Positions 1 to 12,146 are shown, counted from the first letter of the stretch. The stretch: 64,000 nucleotides of DNA from Algoriphagus hitonicola (GCF_900113375.1 NZ_FOPC01000015.1:1-64000), one strand, 5' to 3'. Notes: generated by a model from the letters alone, not told the origin. Translations and numbers: made by a program.

Positions 1-532
1 CCCTTCTCTCTCAGGTTTTTACTATTTTTTTCGCCTTACATCACTTCAAAGAACTTGAAGGCGGACTCTTCCGCCAACTGTGGACCGCAGACCCGCTTCA
101 CCGGGTAGCCTCCTGTATTTTTTCTGTATTTTCTGCCAGACTTTCCGGCCCGGTCCGCCCCGTTCCTTCCGAACAGGAGTGCAAAGGTAAGAGAAGTTTT
201 TTCCTCCGCAAAACTATCGGGATATTTTTTTTTCTTCAGATCCCCGCACCATAAGCGGCACAATTCCCCGAAAACAACCCCCGATTCTTCAACTTTTTTA
301 TCCCCCGTCAAACACCGTTTGTGTCGATTGGGAGTGCAAATATCGGGGATTTTATCCATGATACAAGACAGGTATCAAAAAAAATCTGTTCTGAATCCTA
401 ATGATCTGATAGTGAACATGAAATTTTTTACCCGAATATTATTTGTGATTTCAAGTCTATTCTATCAAAAAAAATCTATCAGAGCAGTATTTTTGATTTA
501 AAACAAAATATTATTCTAAAATAAACCCAGAT
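1..532. other. Non-coding region left of the T9SS genes
   Basis: I see no convincing gene here. Open frames exist on both strands but have no recognisable domain, and the composition is uneven: pyrimidine-rich on the plus strand to about 340, then very AT-rich. The 10-mer GGAGTGCAAA occurs twice (about 175 and 331). Short G/C-rich words are mixed with poly-T runs. This could be a leader or flank of an operon lying to the left. No tRNA or rRNA sequence was recognised. Confidence 0.4.
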
Positions 533-1549
533 TCAAAATCTAAATGTAGGCATTGAATCAAAATATCGCTTTTTGGGGTTCTGTGAATAGAAAATATAGC
601 GAAGAGTCAGTTCGTGACTTCCTCCAGTCATCGATTGCCCGAGTTTGGAAATAGAAAAATCAAAACTGTATCCCAATTCTAATCCAGACTCTAAAATAAA
701 ACCTACCAAGGCGACTAAAGATTCATTATTAGGCAACTCATATTTGGTTGGAAGGCCTCGATACCAAAGCCCCAAAACTAGGGGTTCAAAGAAAAATTCC
801 CCACCCAAATCCAACTGAGAAAACTCCCCTTGACTTTTATAATTGAAAGCTAAAGCAAATGATCTTTCCTGATCGGTATTATTAAAATAATCATTGATAT
901 TACCAGGGGCAAGATTCCAGCGGTATCCTCCATGAACAGTATAACGAATCGGCAAATGATTGGCCTCAATATCCAAATAACTGATCGGTGGCTCAAACAA
1001 ATGAAAAATTCCTACACCCATCCAGAATTTTGGGCTTAAATAAAGCCCTCCAACATGCAAATCAGCCGCAGAAAGTTTACTATCTCCTTCAAACCCGTCC
1101 CCTGGCTCACCGATGATCACTCCCCTGTCAATATCCAGCTGATCTCCCAATATCACTCCATCGAATAGTCCATCCCGCATCATTAATCCCCCTTGAGCCC
1201 CAAATTGAAAGAAACGATTCCCCCCAAATTTTAAGCGATACGAGTAGTTTAACCCGATTTCAGTTTGTTGACTTTGCGTAAAAGAATCTCTCGTACCGGT
1301 AATCAATATCCCGAGTCCACTATTGAGTTGATCAAAATAATGGTCTCCATAGGCAGAAAATGCCAAAAAACTCTGGTCCAAAGCAGGCCATTGATTTCGA
1401 AAACTCAAGCCTACCCTACTTTGATCGGTGCTTCCTGCAAAAGCGGGATTCAGATAAAGCGGATTGGCATAAAACTGGGAAAACTGAACATCTTGCCCCA
1501 AACACTCCAAACTCAAAAAGAAAATCAATGCTATAAAAATTTTTTTCAT
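533..1549 (-). CDS. PorP/SprF family type IX secretion system membrane protein
   Basis: 338 residues, the usual length for the family. A signal peptide at 1-18 ends in CLGQD. The mature protein opens with QFSQFYANPLYLNPAFAGS, the hallmark N-terminus of PorP/SprF proteins, and continues as alternating strands of a predicted outer-membrane beta barrel. PorP/SprF proteins anchor or help export large cargo with a gliding-motility (type B) C-terminal domain through the T9SS. The gene follows just such a cargo gene and overlaps it by 4 bp (ATGA), so the two are co-transcribed and probably form a dedicated pair. Family assignment is firm; the exact role with this partner is inferred. Confidence 0.93.
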   Translation of the reverse strand: MKKIFIALIFFLSLECLGQDVQFSQFYANPLYLNPAFAGSTDQSRVGLSFRNQWPALDQSFLAFSAYGDHYFDQLNSGLGILITGTRDSFTQSQQTEIGLNYSYRLKFGGNRFFQFGAQGGLMMRDGLFDGVILGDQLDIDRGVIIGEPGDGFEGDSKLSAADLHVGGLYLSPKFWMGVGIFHLFEPPISYLDIEANHLPIRYTVHGGYRWNLAPGNINDYFNNTDQERSFALAFNYKSQGEFSQLDLGGEFFFEPLVLGLWYRGLPTKYELPNNESLVALVGFILESGLELGYSFDFSISKLGQSMTGGSHELTLRYIFYSQNPKKRYFDSMPTFRF

Positions 1550-3879
1550 CGTATCAATCTAAACTTTCCCGATTCCTTAACTGACTCCCCATCCACTGAA
1601 ACTCCGTTAAACCGATACACGTAAGTTCCTGCATCCAAAAGGTTTCCTTCCAGCCTTCCATCCCATCCTTCACCATCCAATTCATCGGAGCGAAAAAGCA
1701 ATTCCCCCCATAAATTAAAAATCAACAACTCAGCCGACACCAGACCTTTGTATTTAGGCGTAAAAAACTGATTTGTATTTTCCTCAGGAGTAAAACCCGT
1801 GGGAACCATCACCCGGTAACTTTTGGTAATCGAAACCAATTTCTTCACAGAAGACTGACAGCCATTCTCATCAGTAATCACAAGTTCTACCTCAAACTCT
1901 CCTTTTTCACCAAAAACATGAGTAGGATTTTCTGATTCTGAAGATAATCCAGGGCTAAATATCCATTCATAAGAAACAGCCCTATCGTCTGACAAATTAG
2001 TAAACTGAATAGTATCATCCGCAAAAATCCCCCCGTCCTCATCACTTTTGATCCCAGTACCTGCAACTTCAAAATCAAAATTCGCAACCAATGCATCTTC
2101 GTAAATCTCCACTTCAAAATCCGTTGCTGGCCCATAGCAATCCAAATCTTTGTGTTTTACCTCCAACTGGTAAATACCTGACTCCGAAATCTGGACGATC
2201 TCTTCATTGATCAGTTCAACTCCGTCTTTGGTTAGTCTGTAATCAAAATTTTCAAGATCAAGATTAGCTATTGCAGATAAGCCATCGACAGGCTCTCCGG
2301 GGATGCAACCGATTAAAGGCAAATCCAGCTCTGCCTCTGGAAATTCCGGATAGTCAACGGATACCTCATTGGAAAAGGCAGGACAATTTTTTCGGTTGTA
2401 TACGATCACAGAATAAAGCCCTTTGTCGGAAACCTGCAATTCCTCTGATTCAGCATCGGTAATAATCTCTCCATCCTTATACCATTCAAATCGCTCATAT
2501 TCTTCATCTCCTACAGCCTCAAGGACTATACTTTCATCAGGACATAATCGAATTTCATCCAATTCTTCTTCTGACCCGGCCAATCGCAAGGTTACCGGAT
2601 CTGGAGACTCTTGGATAAGTAAGGTCATCGAATTCCCCGTGGAAGTCTTACCATAGGTATCAGTAATCGTGTAGTAAACCGTGACGTTTTGGTCAGTAAA
2701 TCCTTCGTTAGGAAAAAAAGTAAAATCTCCTCCTTGACCTGCTGCTCGAAAAACTCCTTCTGGCAAAACCAATTCTCTATTTTCTTCTCTGCATCTTCCC
2801 TGTGAACATACATCAGATTCTTCTTCCTCAATATCCTCAAGTGACCTATAAAATTGTAAACACCGGATTTCTGAATTGGGATTGGGCAAAACCACCTCTT
2901 CATCCGTGATAAAATATGTATTTTCCTGACCTTCGCAGCTCGCTTTATCCAAAAAGTCGACCCCTTCAGGCTCTAATAATCCATCATCATTGGAAACCTC
3001 CACGATCAAGTTTCTGATTTCATGAAAATTGGTCTCTCCACCTGTTGAAGCTGAGAACCCTACTTTCAAATCTTCAGGAGCTTCAAATCGATAAGGCAAA
3101 CGTTCGAAAATGGAAATTAATCTCGAGTTATTGGCTTCTGTGGTGTACTGCATTTCCACCGTTATCAAATAGCCAACATCATTTGGATTTGGCTCCAAGT
3201 TGATAAAAACCTTTCGATAGCCAGGCTGATTGGGATCGGTGACTCTTGTCGTACCTACTCCACCGGAGCTAATGGGAAACTGCTGATCCGAGGGAAGACC
3301 ATCAGCCCCTGCTTCCATCGTTCGACGTCCTGCGATAAACTCATAGCCATCAAACCCATTTCCCGGTCCCCTGATGACAATAGCGTCGGGCACTTGTTGA
3401 TCTCCCACACCTGGAAATCCCCCGGATCTAGCCTCTGTGGAGTTCCCAAAATTGCCAAATTCATCAAAACCAATTCCCATGTATGCCCCTGAAACGCCGG
3501 GTTCATTATTTCTTTTGGAGTATCCAAGAGAACCCCCAAATCCCCCAATGGTAAAATTGGACACCTCTGCATCGTATAGAAAAAAGGAAAGTCCATCTGC
3601 TCCAGTACCTCCGTAAGAAAAATACTCGAAGGAAGCTTTGATCCCAAAAACAGAAGAAAACGGAATATCGACGTACACATATCCCCGCTGATCTAATTCA
3701 TTGGAAGTCAGTCGCAGCACATCACCAGCAAGCACAGCATCAGCTCCAAAAACGGTAGCGGACTGGGTATCGTTTCCCTCAAATGTCTCGCAATACGGAA
3801 AGCCAACTTGACCAAATACTGAATTTGTCATCAAAAACAATCCAATAAAAAATCCCAACACCCATCTAAGATCAAACAT
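1546..3879 (-). CDS. Secreted lectin-like/PKD protein with type B T9SS sorting domain
   Basis: 777 residues with a signal peptide (about 1-24, ending VFGQ). Residues about 27-295 look like a concanavalin/L-type lectin-like beta sandwich (GADGLSFFLYD, GIGFDEFGNFG). The middle holds Ig-like or immunoglobulin-type repeats with paired cysteines. About 600-690 is a PKD-like domain (SYEWIFSPG, GEFEVELVITDENG). The last 90 residues are the gliding-motility C-terminal domain (PTGFTPEENTNQFF, WGELLFRSDE, GTYVYRF), which targets proteins to the type IX secretion system. It probably acts at the cell surface, binding glycans or acting as an adhesin; the ligand is unknown. It is translationally coupled to the PorP gene downstream. 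Confidence 0.9.
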   Translation of the reverse strand: MFDLRWVLGFFIGLFLMTNSVFGQVGFPYCETFEGNDTQSATVFGADAVLAGDVLRLTSNELDQRGYVYVDIPFSSVFGIKASFEYFSYGGTGADGLSFFLYDAEVSNFTIGGFGGSLGYSKRNNEPGVSGAYMGIGFDEFGNFGNSTEARSGGFPGVGDQQVPDAIVIRGPGNGFDGYEFIAGRRTMEAGADGLPSDQQFPISSGGVGTTRVTDPNQPGYRKVFINLEPNPNDVGYLITVEMQYTTEANNSRLISIFERLPYRFEAPEDLKVGFSASTGGETNFHEIRNLIVEVSNDDGLLEPEGVDFLDKASCEGQENTYFITDEEVVLPNPNSEIRCLQFYRSLEDIEEEESDVCSQGRCREENRELVLPEGVFRAAGQGGDFTFFPNEGFTDQNVTVYYTITDTYGKTSTGNSMTLLIQESPDPVTLRLAGSEEELDEIRLCPDESIVLEAVGDEEYERFEWYKDGEIITDAESEELQVSDKGLYSVIVYNRKNCPAFSNEVSVDYPEFPEAELDLPLIGCIPGEPVDGLSAIANLDLENFDYRLTKDGVELINEEIVQISESGIYQLEVKHKDLDCYGPATDFEVEIYEDALVANFDFEVAGTGIKSDEDGGIFADDTIQFTNLSDDRAVSYEWIFSPGLSSESENPTHVFGEKGEFEVELVITDENGCQSSVKKLVSITKSYRVMVPTGFTPEENTNQFFTPKYKGLVSAELLIFNLWGELLFRSDELDGEGWDGRLEGNLLDAGTYVYRFNGVSVDGESVKESGKFRLIR

Positions 3880-3910
3880 AGTAAGCTAAAATAGAGGGAA
3901 TAGGCCAGAA

Positions 3911-3948
3911 AATAAAAAAACCTCTAAAATTTTGACATTTTAGAGGTT
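3911..3948 (-). terminator. Rho-independent terminator after purA
   Basis: An 11-bp stem (AACCTCTAAAA with TTTTAGAGGTT) closes an 8-base loop and is followed on the minus strand by seven T. It lies 20 bp beyond the purA stop and separates it from the T9SS pair on the same strand. Confidence 0.85.
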
Positions 3949-3967
3949 AAATGGTCTATTTGTGAAA

Positions 3968-5251
<1,284 letters not shown>

Positions 5252-5404
5252 CTAAACGGTTTATCTAAGACTTTTTGAAGGGCGAAATTTGCGATAAGCC
5301 CATAGAAAACCAAGTGAATGTCGGTAAATAATTCCAAGAGAATTGGTTTCTAACCATGAGGACGCGCTCAAACGAATTTTAAAAGGTGACTTCAGATTTC
5401 TTAT

Positions 5405-5746
5405 TCAATTCCGGTTTTTGAAATGCTCCACAGAATCAAACACGGTAAAAATATTGTTTAACTTAGTGATAATCAATAGTTTTTTAACGTGATCTGATGG
5501 TGCTGTCAAATAAACATCTCCTCCCTTATTTCGCATTTTGGTCAGCATCGTGATCAATAAACCTATCCCACTAGAGCTGATGTAGCGAACTTCACTTAAG
5601 TCCACCACAAAATTTTTAGCGCCTTCTTCTATGGCATCGGATACGACTTCGACCAGCTTGGGGCCTACCTCATCCCCTATCAAATCACCCGTTACAAATA
5701 AATAATGTGCCTGAGAATCCTTTTCTGTTTTATAGGTTAGTTTCAT
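5405..5746 (-). CDS. STAS-domain protein (anti-sigma factor antagonist-like)
   Basis: 113 residues, one STAS domain. The motif [20 protein letters not shown] (about 49-68) holds the serine that is phosphorylated in SpoIIAA/RsbV-type antagonists. Such proteins bind an anti-sigma kinase when unphosphorylated and so free a sigma factor or another output. No anti-sigma kinase (RsbW-like HATPase) or PP2C phosphatase is encoded nearby, so the partner must lie elsewhere. The start codon overlaps the stop of the Fur-like gene (ATGA), so the two are coupled. The family is certain, the pathway is not. Confidence 0.88.
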   Translation of the reverse strand: MKLTYKTEKDSQAHYLFVTGDLIGDEVGPKLVEVVSDAIEEGAKNFVVDLSEVRYISSSGIGLLITMLTKMRNKGGDVYLTAPSDHVKKLLIITKLNNIFTVFDSVEHFKNRN

Positions 5747-6216
5747 AGTTCTTTGACGGGTCTATTTTCACACTTCTCCTTGTTGCAGTTTCCATACAAA
5801 ATCAAAGAATGATGGAGAACCTGAAAATTTAAAATATCTCCTACGGTATTCTGGATATTTTGGATTCGAGGGTCGCAAAATTCCAACACCTGATTGCAAT
5901 CCACACAGATCAAATGGTCATGTTGTTTAAAACCATAACTTTTTTCGAATTGTGCCAAATTCTTACCAAACTGATGCTTAGTTACTAAATCACACTCGAC
6001 CAATAAATCCAAGGTATTATAAACAGTGGCTCGGCTGACTCGGTAATTTTTATTCTTCATACTGATGTACAAAGACTCGACGTCAAAATGACCCGACCGA
6101 GTATATATTTCCTCCAAAATCGCATAGCGTTCAGGCGTTTTACGGAGTTTTTGATTTTCCAGATAGGCAGTAAATATCTTTTTGACCTCTTCGAAATGAG
6201 CTGTATTCAAGGACAT
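5743..6216 (-). CDS. Fur-family metalloregulator (Fur/PerR/Zur type)
   Basis: 157 residues from the ATG at 6216. A longer frame to 6264 adds 16 residues that do not match the family, so the inner start is preferred. The N-terminal winged helix (about 20-85, [26 protein letters not shown]) binds DNA. The C-terminal part has [16 protein letters not shown] followed by NCNKEKC, giving the two CxxC pairs of the structural zinc site. It represses genes in response to metal or peroxide. Which branch (Fur, PerR or Zur) cannot be settled by eye. It sits 52 bp after the RelA/SpoT gene and is coupled to the STAS gene. Confidence 0.9.
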   Translation of the reverse strand: MSLNTAHFEEVKKIFTAYLENQKLRKTPERYAILEEIYTRSGHFDVESLYISMKNKNYRVSRATVYNTLDLLVECDLVTKHQFGKNLAQFEKSYGFKQHDHLICVDCNQVLEFCDPRIQNIQNTVGDILNFQVLHHSLILYGNCNKEKCENRPVKEL

Positions 6217-6268
6217 CTTGTGTTTTTTTTCAAATATAACTTTTGTTACCAAGAAAAGATTCAATCTC

Positions 6269-8488
6269 TTAGTCGAAACGGGAGACCTTAATGATTCCCT
6301 CTACCTCTTGGAGATTTCGCATCAGTTGGTCCAAGTGCTGAGTATTGTGAACGTACAGTTTAATAGTCCCTTCGAAAATTCCCGCATCCGAATCAACGGT
6401 GATGGATCGCATGTTGACTTTCAGTTCATTGGAAATCACTTTGGTGACATCGTTGATCAATCCTACCCGGTCAGTCCCCACAATATGTAATCCCGCCAAG
6501 AATGCGATTTCCTTTTGACTGGTCCAGCGTGCTTTGATGACTCGGTTTCCGTGATTGGACAATAACTCAAGTGCATTGGGACAGGAAGTTCGATGGATTT
6601 TAATTCCTTCATTAACAGTCACAAAACCAAATACATCGTCTCCTGGGATTGGATTGCAGCATTTTGCCAAAATGTAATCCACCACATCCATATCTTCCCC
6701 GATCAGGAGCTGATCATGATCTGGCCCTTTCAGATTTTTGATCTCTTTGGTAAAGGATGATTCGTCTTTTACCTTTTCTTGGATTGCTTTATGCTTAAGC
6801 TTTTGATTTTCTTTGAAATCCTTAAATGACTTGATCGTAGTGGGATCGATAATCCCTTTACCGACCCGATAATAAAATTCATTGGCGGTTTTCAACTCGA
6901 AGTAAGCCCTTAGCTTGTCCACAGTCTCCGAATTAAATTCCATTTTCATTTGCTTCAGCTTTCGCTGTACGATCTCCTTGCCATCTCCAATGGCGGATTT
7001 TTTGTCCTCACGAAGTGCATCCTTGATTTTGGCTTTGGCCCGTGAAGTGACCACATTATTGAGCCAATCCTCCGTGGGCTTTTGTTTATTAGAGGTGAGG
7101 ATCTCGACCTGATCGCCATTTTTTAGCTTATGATTGATAGGAACTAGTCGCTGATTTACTTTGGCTCCAATGCATTTGGCGCCCACTTCTGTGTGAATTT
7201 CAAAGGCAAAATCCAACGCAGAAGCGCCGAAAGGAAGTACTTTCAGATCTCCTTTGGGAGTAAAGACAAAAATTTCCTCGTGAAATAAATTCCCTCGGAA
7301 ATCATCCATAAATTCTATGGCATTACCTTCATTGGACTCCAGCATACTACGTACTTGCGTGATCCATTCATCCAATCCAGAACCGGATTTACCCGGATGT
7401 TCCTTTTCTTTATATTTCCAATGGGCCGCATATCCCCTTTCCGCGATCTCATCCATCCGATTGGTGCGGATTTGCACTTCTACCCACTGACCCGTATTAC
7501 TCATTACTGTGGTGTGCAATGACTCATACCCATTGGACCGCGGTGTACTGATCCAGTCCCTCAATCGATCCGGATTGGGGCGATAAAAATCAGTGACGAT
7601 CGAATAAACCTGCCAACAATCAGCTTTTTCGTTTTCCAACTCGCTCTCAAGGATAATCCGGACAGCAAATAGGTCATAGACTTCTTCGAAGGGAATCCCC
7701 TGCTTTTTCATCTTATTATAAATCGAATAGACAGATTTGGGACGACCTTTAATACTAAAGACAAAGCCCTGTCTGTTCAACTCCTCTTCGATCGGATGGA
7801 TAAATCCTTTTATAAAGCGATTGCGATAGCTTTTGGACTCATTGATCTTATTGACAATGTCCCGATAAGTATCACTATCGGTGTATTTCAGATAAAGATC
7901 CTCAAGTTCAGATTTAATCGCATAAAGCCCCAGTCTATGAGCAAGTGGGGCATACAGATACATGGTCTCCGAGGCGATTTTCAGCTGCTTGTGTCGGGGC
8001 ATACTTGCCAGGGTTCGCATGTTGTTTAGCCGATCGGCCAGTTTGATCAAGATCACCCGCACATCATCGGAGAGGGTCAAAAGCATTTTTCGGAAATTCT
8101 CAGCTTGCTGTGAACTCCCGTATTCAAATACTCCTGCGATTTTAGTCAGCCCATCGATGATTGTCATGACCTTTTGACCAAACTCGCGTTCGATATCATC
8201 CAACTCCCACTCAGTATCCTCTACCACATCATGCAGTAGCGCGGCCACAATAGACGTGGTCCCCAGTCCGATTTCCTCCACGCATACCAATGCCACCTCC
8301 AGAGGATGGTAGATATAAGGCTCCCCTGACTTTCTTCTCATATCTTTGTGAGCGTCAAGAGACACATTAAAAGCGCGTTTGATCAACTTGGCATCACCGG
8401 GTTTCAATATCGGTTTGGCTTGCCGAAGTAATCTGCGGTAGCGTTTTAAAATCTCTTTTCGTTCTTCTTCAACATCAACATCAATCAT
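6269..8488 (-). CDS. rel: Bifunctional (p)ppGpp synthetase/hydrolase (RelA/SpoT family)
   Basis: 739 residues, the standard length. Order: an HD hydrolase domain (about 45-200, with [14 protein letters not shown]), a synthetase domain (about 240-360, with [12 protein letters not shown] and [12 protein letters not shown]), a TGS domain (about 400-460, [20 protein letters not shown]), a helical and zinc-finger-like region ([14 protein letters not shown]) and a C-terminal ACT domain. It makes and degrades the stringent-response alarmone in the cytoplasm. The intact HD motif argues for hydrolase activity, so this is the bifunctional Rel type rather than a RelA with a dead hydrolase. It is probably the first gene of the run to purA. 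Confidence 0.97.
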   Translation of the reverse strand: MIDVDVEEERKEILKRYRRLLRQAKPILKPGDAKLIKRAFNVSLDAHKDMRRKSGEPYIYHPLEVALVCVEEIGLGTTSIVAALLHDVVEDTEWELDDIEREFGQKVMTIIDGLTKIAGVFEYGSSQQAENFRKMLLTLSDDVRVILIKLADRLNNMRTLASMPRHKQLKIASETMYLYAPLAHRLGLYAIKSELEDLYLKYTDSDTYRDIVNKINESKSYRNRFIKGFIHPIEEELNRQGFVFSIKGRPKSVYSIYNKMKKQGIPFEEVYDLFAVRIILESELENEKADCWQVYSIVTDFYRPNPDRLRDWISTPRSNGYESLHTTVMSNTGQWVEVQIRTNRMDEIAERGYAAHWKYKEKEHPGKSGSGLDEWITQVRSMLESNEGNAIEFMDDFRGNLFHEEIFVFTPKGDLKVLPFGASALDFAFEIHTEVGAKCIGAKVNQRLVPINHKLKNGDQVEILTSNKQKPTEDWLNNVVTSRAKAKIKDALREDKKSAIGDGKEIVQRKLKQMKMEFNSETVDKLRAYFELKTANEFYYRVGKGIIDPTTIKSFKDFKENQKLKHKAIQEKVKDESSFTKEIKNLKGPDHDQLLIGEDMDVVDYILAKCCNPIPGDDVFGFVTVNEGIKIHRTSCPNALELLSNHGNRVIKARWTSQKEIAFLAGLHIVGTDRVGLINDVTKVISNELKVNMRSITVDSDAGIFEGTIKLYVHNTQHLDQLMRNLQEVEGIIKVSRFD

Positions 8489-8565
8489 AGAGAAGGAATT
8501 TAATACAAAAATGAGTGGTTTAGCATAAGTTTTTCGAAGATTCCTTGATTTTTTTTATTCTGCCA

Positions 8566-8596
8566 TTTGCAATTTCTCATTTAGTACCTACATTTG
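8566..8596 (+). promoter_or_regulatory. Bacteroidota-type promoter for tRNA-Leu
   Basis: TTTG at 8566-8569 and TACATTTG at 8589-8596 are separated by 19 bases. This is the best match in the window to the Bacteroidota primary promoter (TTTG at -33, TAnnTTTG at -7). The predicted start, about 8602, lies 40 bp before the tRNA. Transcription could continue into tig. Confidence 0.72.
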
Positions 8597-8642
8597 CATC
8601 CACAATTGAGAAGGGGATCAAATCCTTCCCAAATTGGATACT

Positions 8643-8724
8643 GCGGATGTGGCGAAATTGGTAGACGCACTAGACTTAGGATCTAGCGCCGCGAGGCATG
8701 GGGGTTCGAGTCCCTCCATCCGCA
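8643..8724 (+). tRNA. tRNA-Leu (anticodon UAG)
   Basis: An 82-base cloverleaf can be drawn. The acceptor is GCGGATG paired with CATCCGC and discriminator A. The anticodon stem CTAGA/TCTAG closes the loop CTTAGGA, giving anticodon TAG. There is a variable arm and a TTCGAGT T-loop. CCA is not encoded. It reads CUN leucine codons. Confidence 0.96.
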
Positions 8725-8819
8725 CATATACCGAACCCTCAATCACTACACTGTCTTTGCGAAGCAGGAAAGAGATTGGGGGTTTTTAGTTCACTTTCAT
8801 CTTAAAATGTAAAAGCGCT

Positions 8820-10148
8820 TTGGAAATCACACTAGACAAGCACTCAGCAAATCAAGCTTCAATTAAAATTAAACTAACTGAAGCAGATTATCAACCGAAG
8901 GTAGATGCGAAACTGAAAGACTATGCCAAAAAAGCCAATATTCGTGGCTTCAGACCTGGCAAAGCTCCTGTTTCGATGGTGAAAAACATGTACGGGACAT
9001 CTGTATTGGTAGAAGAAATCAATACAATCTTAGGCGAATCGCTTAATAAATACCTAAAGGAGCAGACATTTCGTGTCTTGGGAGATCCGCTTCCGGTAGA
9101 ATCTACCGAAGAAAATATCGATTGGAAAACCCAAAAAGAATTTGATTTTGAATACAAGATCGGATTTATCGAAAATTTTGAGCTTCCTCTCGACGAAAAA
9201 ATCAAAGCGACTAGCTACTCAATCAAAGTTGACGACAAACTAGTCAATGAGACCATCGAAAACCTAAAATCCCAATACGGAAACAGCACCAATCCCGAGA
9301 AAGCTGAAGCAGGAGACCATATTTATGGCGACCTGAATCTAGTGGACGGTGATTTTTCTAAAACTCTTTCTCTTCCGTTGGACAAAGTGACCAAAAAATT
9401 TGCCGGTAAATTTATTGGAATCGGAAAAGATGAGGTTGTTGAGTTTGAGGGTAAAGAAGTGAAAAAAGGAGAATGGACAGAGGCTTTTGGACTGGAAGAA
9501 GAAGAACTTGAGCATACCAAAGGATCATTCACTTTTACAGTGAAAAATATCAATCGAACTACCGAAGCTGAGCTAAATCAAGAGTTTTTTGACAAGATTT
9601 TTGGTCCTGATCAAGTAGCATCTGAAGAAGAATTCGTTCAAAAAGTGCGAGAAACACTTCAGTCCAGCTATGATCGGGAATCTAAAGTGTTTACAGAAGA
9701 GGAATTGAAGAAAGTCTTGGTGGAAAAAGCCAACCTTGACCTTCCCGAAGATTTCTTGAAGGAATGGCTACTCAAAGCCAATGAAGGCAAAGTAAGCGAA
9801 GAGGACGTGGAAAAAGAATTTCCCCAATATGCCCAGCAGTTGACTTGGTCTCTGATCTCCAACGAACTAGCCAAAGCCAACGAAATCAAAGCCGAGCATG
9901 AGGAGGTCATCGAAAAAACCAAAGAAATGATCCGTGAGCAATTTGCCTCTTCCGGACTAGGTTCCCAGATGGAAAGCAGCATGGATTTGTTTGTGGACAA
10001 CTACCTCAAAGGCGAGGAAGGTCAGAATTACATGAACATGCTGACTTCAGTCCAAAATGAAAAAGTCCTGAACTTTGTCAAAGAGAAAATCAAGCTTACC
10101 GAAAAGGAAATAACAATCGATGACTTTAAGGAACTTTTAGAAAAGTAA
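8820..10148 (+). CDS. tig: Trigger factor (ribosome-associated chaperone and peptidyl-prolyl isomerase)
   Basis: 442 residues. It binds the ribosome exit tunnel and shields nascent chains. The N-terminal domain carries the ribosome-binding loop FRPGKAPVSMV (about 44-54), a variant of the GFRxGxxP signature. A PPIase-like domain lies at about 150-250, and the rest forms the helical chaperone arms. The start appears to be TTG at 8820: the only upstream ATG in the neighbourhood is followed at once by a stop, and MEITLDK matches the usual N-terminus of the Bacteroidota protein. It precedes clpP-clpX, the conserved order, but a hairpin lies between. Confidence 0.94.
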   Translation: MEITLDKHSANQASIKIKLTEADYQPKVDAKLKDYAKKANIRGFRPGKAPVSMVKNMYGTSVLVEEINTILGESLNKYLKEQTFRVLGDPLPVESTEENIDWKTQKEFDFEYKIGFIENFELPLDEKIKATSYSIKVDDKLVNETIENLKSQYGNSTNPEKAEAGDHIYGDLNLVDGDFSKTLSLPLDKVTKKFAGKFIGIGKDEVVEFEGKEVKKGEWTEAFGLEEEELEHTKGSFTFTVKNINRTTEAELNQEFFDKIFGPDQVASEEEFVQKVRETLQSSYDRESKVFTEEELKKVLVEKANLDLPEDFLKEWLLKANEGKVSEEDVEKEFPQYAQQLTWSLISNELAKANEIKAEHEEVIEKTKEMIREQFASSGLGSQMESSMDLFVDNYLKGEEGQNYMNMLTSVQNEKVLNFVKEKIKLTEKEITIDDFKELLEK

Positions 10149-10167
10149 AATCCTTCTTAATTGAATT

Positions 10168-10196
10168 AAAAAAGTCCTTATTCAAGGGCTTTTTTT
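10168..10196 (+). terminator. Terminator or attenuating hairpin between tig and clpP
   Basis: GTCCTT pairs with AAGGGC (one G-T pair), flanked by A6 and T7, giving a short intrinsic terminator 20 bp after the tig stop. It may be leaky, since clpP begins 29 bp later with little room for a promoter. Confidence 0.7.
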
Positions 10197-10224
10197 ATTT
10201 TTGTTTACCACAACATATCAAAAC

Positions 10225-10899
10225 ATGATCAATAAAGAAGAATTCAGAAAGTACGCCATTCACAATCAAGGCGTCAGCGGGACGGCATTTGACCAGTACA
10301 CCCAGCATATCGAAAATATGACTCGGTCGGTGATCGAGGAAAGACCACAAAACTTCCGGGAAATCGACGTGTTTTCCCGACTCATCATGGACCGAATTAT
10401 TTTTCTCGGAACAGGTGTAGATGACCACATTGCCAATATCATTGTGGCTCAGCTTCTTTTCTTGGAATCTGTGGATGCGAAAAAAGACGTCCTCTTGTAC
10501 ATCAATAGTCCTGGAGGATCTGTGACAGCTGGATTAGGGATATACGACACCATGCAGTACATCGGACCTGATGTAGCGACCATCTGTACCGGCATCGCAG
10601 CTTCTATGGGAGCAGTATTATTGGCAGGTGGAGCAAAAGACAAACGCTCAGCACTAAAGCATGCCCGGGTGATGATTCATCAGCCTTCCGGTGGAATGCA
10701 AGGCCAATCCAAGGACATGGAAATCTCCCTTAAATTAATCTTGGCTATGCGTCAGGAGCTTTATCAAATCCTTGCCAATCATTCAGGCAAATCCTACGAA
10801 GAGATCGAAAGGGATTCAGATCGAGATTATTGGCTCAGAGCACCTGAGGCCAAAGAATACGGTCTAATCGACGAAGTACTCATTAAAAAAACAGTCTAA
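10225..10899 (+). CDS. clpP: ATP-dependent Clp protease proteolytic subunit
   Basis: 224 residues from the ATG at 10225. A TTG at 10201 would add eight residues inside the terminator flank and is unlikely. It is a serine peptidase that forms a double heptameric chamber. The catalytic triad is visible: Ser127 in GIAASMGAV, His152 in MIHQPSGG and Asp201 in [16 protein letters not shown]. The N-terminal extension of about 35 residues before the core is typical of Bacteroidota ClpP. The clpX start overlaps its stop by one base (TAATG), so ClpP and ClpX are made together. Confidence 0.97.
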   Translation: MINKEEFRKYAIHNQGVSGTAFDQYTQHIENMTRSVIEERPQNFREIDVFSRLIMDRIIFLGTGVDDHIANIIVAQLLFLESVDAKKDVLLYINSPGGSVTAGLGIYDTMQYIGPDVATICTGIAASMGAVLLAGGAKDKRSALKHARVMIHQPSGGMQGQSKDMEISLKLILAMRQELYQILANHSGKSYEEIERDSDRDYWLRAPEAKEYGLIDEVLIKKTV

Positions 10900-12125
10900 T
10901 GGCTCAAGTAACCTGCTCATTTTGCGGTAGAAATAAAAAAGATGTAGATCTGATGGTATCGGGGATTTCAGCCCATATCTGTAATTTCTGCATCGATCAA
11001 GCCCACATGATTCTCGGTGAAGAAGAAAAAACCAAGAAAAGTGTCGGCAGCAAACCAAAATTCAAACTCAAAAAACCAAAGGAACTGGTTAGTTATCTTG
11101 ACCAGTATGTCATCGGTCAGCAAGATGCCAAAAAAGTCCTTACAGTAGCAGTTTACAATCACTACAAGCGTCTCCAACAAAAGGTAGATCCCGACGAGAT
11201 CAAAATCGAAAAATCCAATATCATCATGGTCGGTGATACCGGCACAGGAAAGACCTACCTGGCAAAAACCCTGGCAAAAACGTTGGAGGTTCCATTTTGT
11301 ATTGCTGATGCTACGGTTTTGACAGAGGCAGGTTATGTTGGAGAGGATGTAGAAAGCATCTTGACCAGACTTCTCCAAGCTGCCGATTATAATGTCGAAG
11401 CGGCTGAGCGAGGAATAGTTTATATCGATGAGCTGGACAAAATCGCGCGAAAATCCGACAACCCATCCATCACACGTGATGTCAGCGGAGAAGGGGTGCA
11501 GCAGGCTATGCTAAAACTTCTCGAAGGAACCATAGTCAATGTCCCACCCCAAGGTGGACGAAAGCATCCTGACCAAAAAATGATTGCCGTGAACACAGAG
11601 AATATTCTTTTTATCTGCGGAGGAGCATTTGATGGCATTACTCGTCACATCGCCAAAAGACTAAATACCCAACCGCTAGGATTTTCGAAATCCAAAAGTG
11701 AGGCTGTCGCAGATCGGGAAAACCTGCTTCAATATGTTACTTCACAGGATTTAAAAGCTTTCGGTCTGATTCCAGAATTAATTGGGCGTTTGCCTGTTTT
11801 GACCCATTTGGATCCTTTGGATCGAGATGCCTTAAAACAAATCCTGACGCAGCCAAAAAACGCATTGGTAAAACAATATACCAAACTGCTAGAAATGGAA
11901 GGAGTAAAGTTGGTTTTCGAAGAAAGCGCAATTGACTTTATCGTAGAAAAAGCAGTGGAATATAACCTTGGAGCTAGGGGACTTCGTTCGATTTGCGAGG
12001 CAATCATTACGGATGCCATGTATGAGTTACCATCTGATGAAAGCATCAAAGAATTGATTATCGACGAGGAATACGCCAAGTCACAATTTGACAAATCTAA
12101 ATTTAAGCGATTGCAAGTTGCCTAA
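10899..12125 (+). CDS. clpX: ATP-dependent Clp protease ATP-binding subunit ClpX
   Basis: 408 residues. An N-terminal zinc-binding domain has Cys6, Cys9, Cys28 and Cys31 (CSFCGRN, CNFC). The AAA+ module has Walker A GDTGTGKT at 112-119, Walker [12 protein letters not shown] and the sensor region [10 protein letters not shown]. It unfolds tagged substrates and feeds them to ClpP. It is coupled to clpP and ends in a strong terminator. Confidence 0.98.
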   Translation: MAQVTCSFCGRNKKDVDLMVSGISAHICNFCIDQAHMILGEEEKTKKSVGSKPKFKLKKPKELVSYLDQYVIGQQDAKKVLTVAVYNHYKRLQQKVDPDEIKIEKSNIIMVGDTGTGKTYLAKTLAKTLEVPFCIADATVLTEAGYVGEDVESILTRLLQAADYNVEAAERGIVYIDELDKIARKSDNPSITRDVSGEGVQQAMLKLLEGTIVNVPPQGGRKHPDQKMIAVNTENILFICGGAFDGITRHIAKRLNTQPLGFSKSKSEAVADRENLLQYVTSQDLKAFGLIPELIGRLPVLTHLDPLDRDALKQILTQPKNALVKQYTKLLEMEGVKLVFEESAIDFIVEKAVEYNLGARGLRSICEAIITDAMYELPSDESIKELIIDEEYAKSQFDKSKFKRLQVA

Positions 12126-12146
12126 ATCCTAGATTCTTATTGAAAC

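Noticed and set aside
36-359. A 107-residue minus-strand frame near the window start
   Set aside because: Low complexity, no domain, no signal or plausible initiation region; lies in a stretch that looks non-coding.
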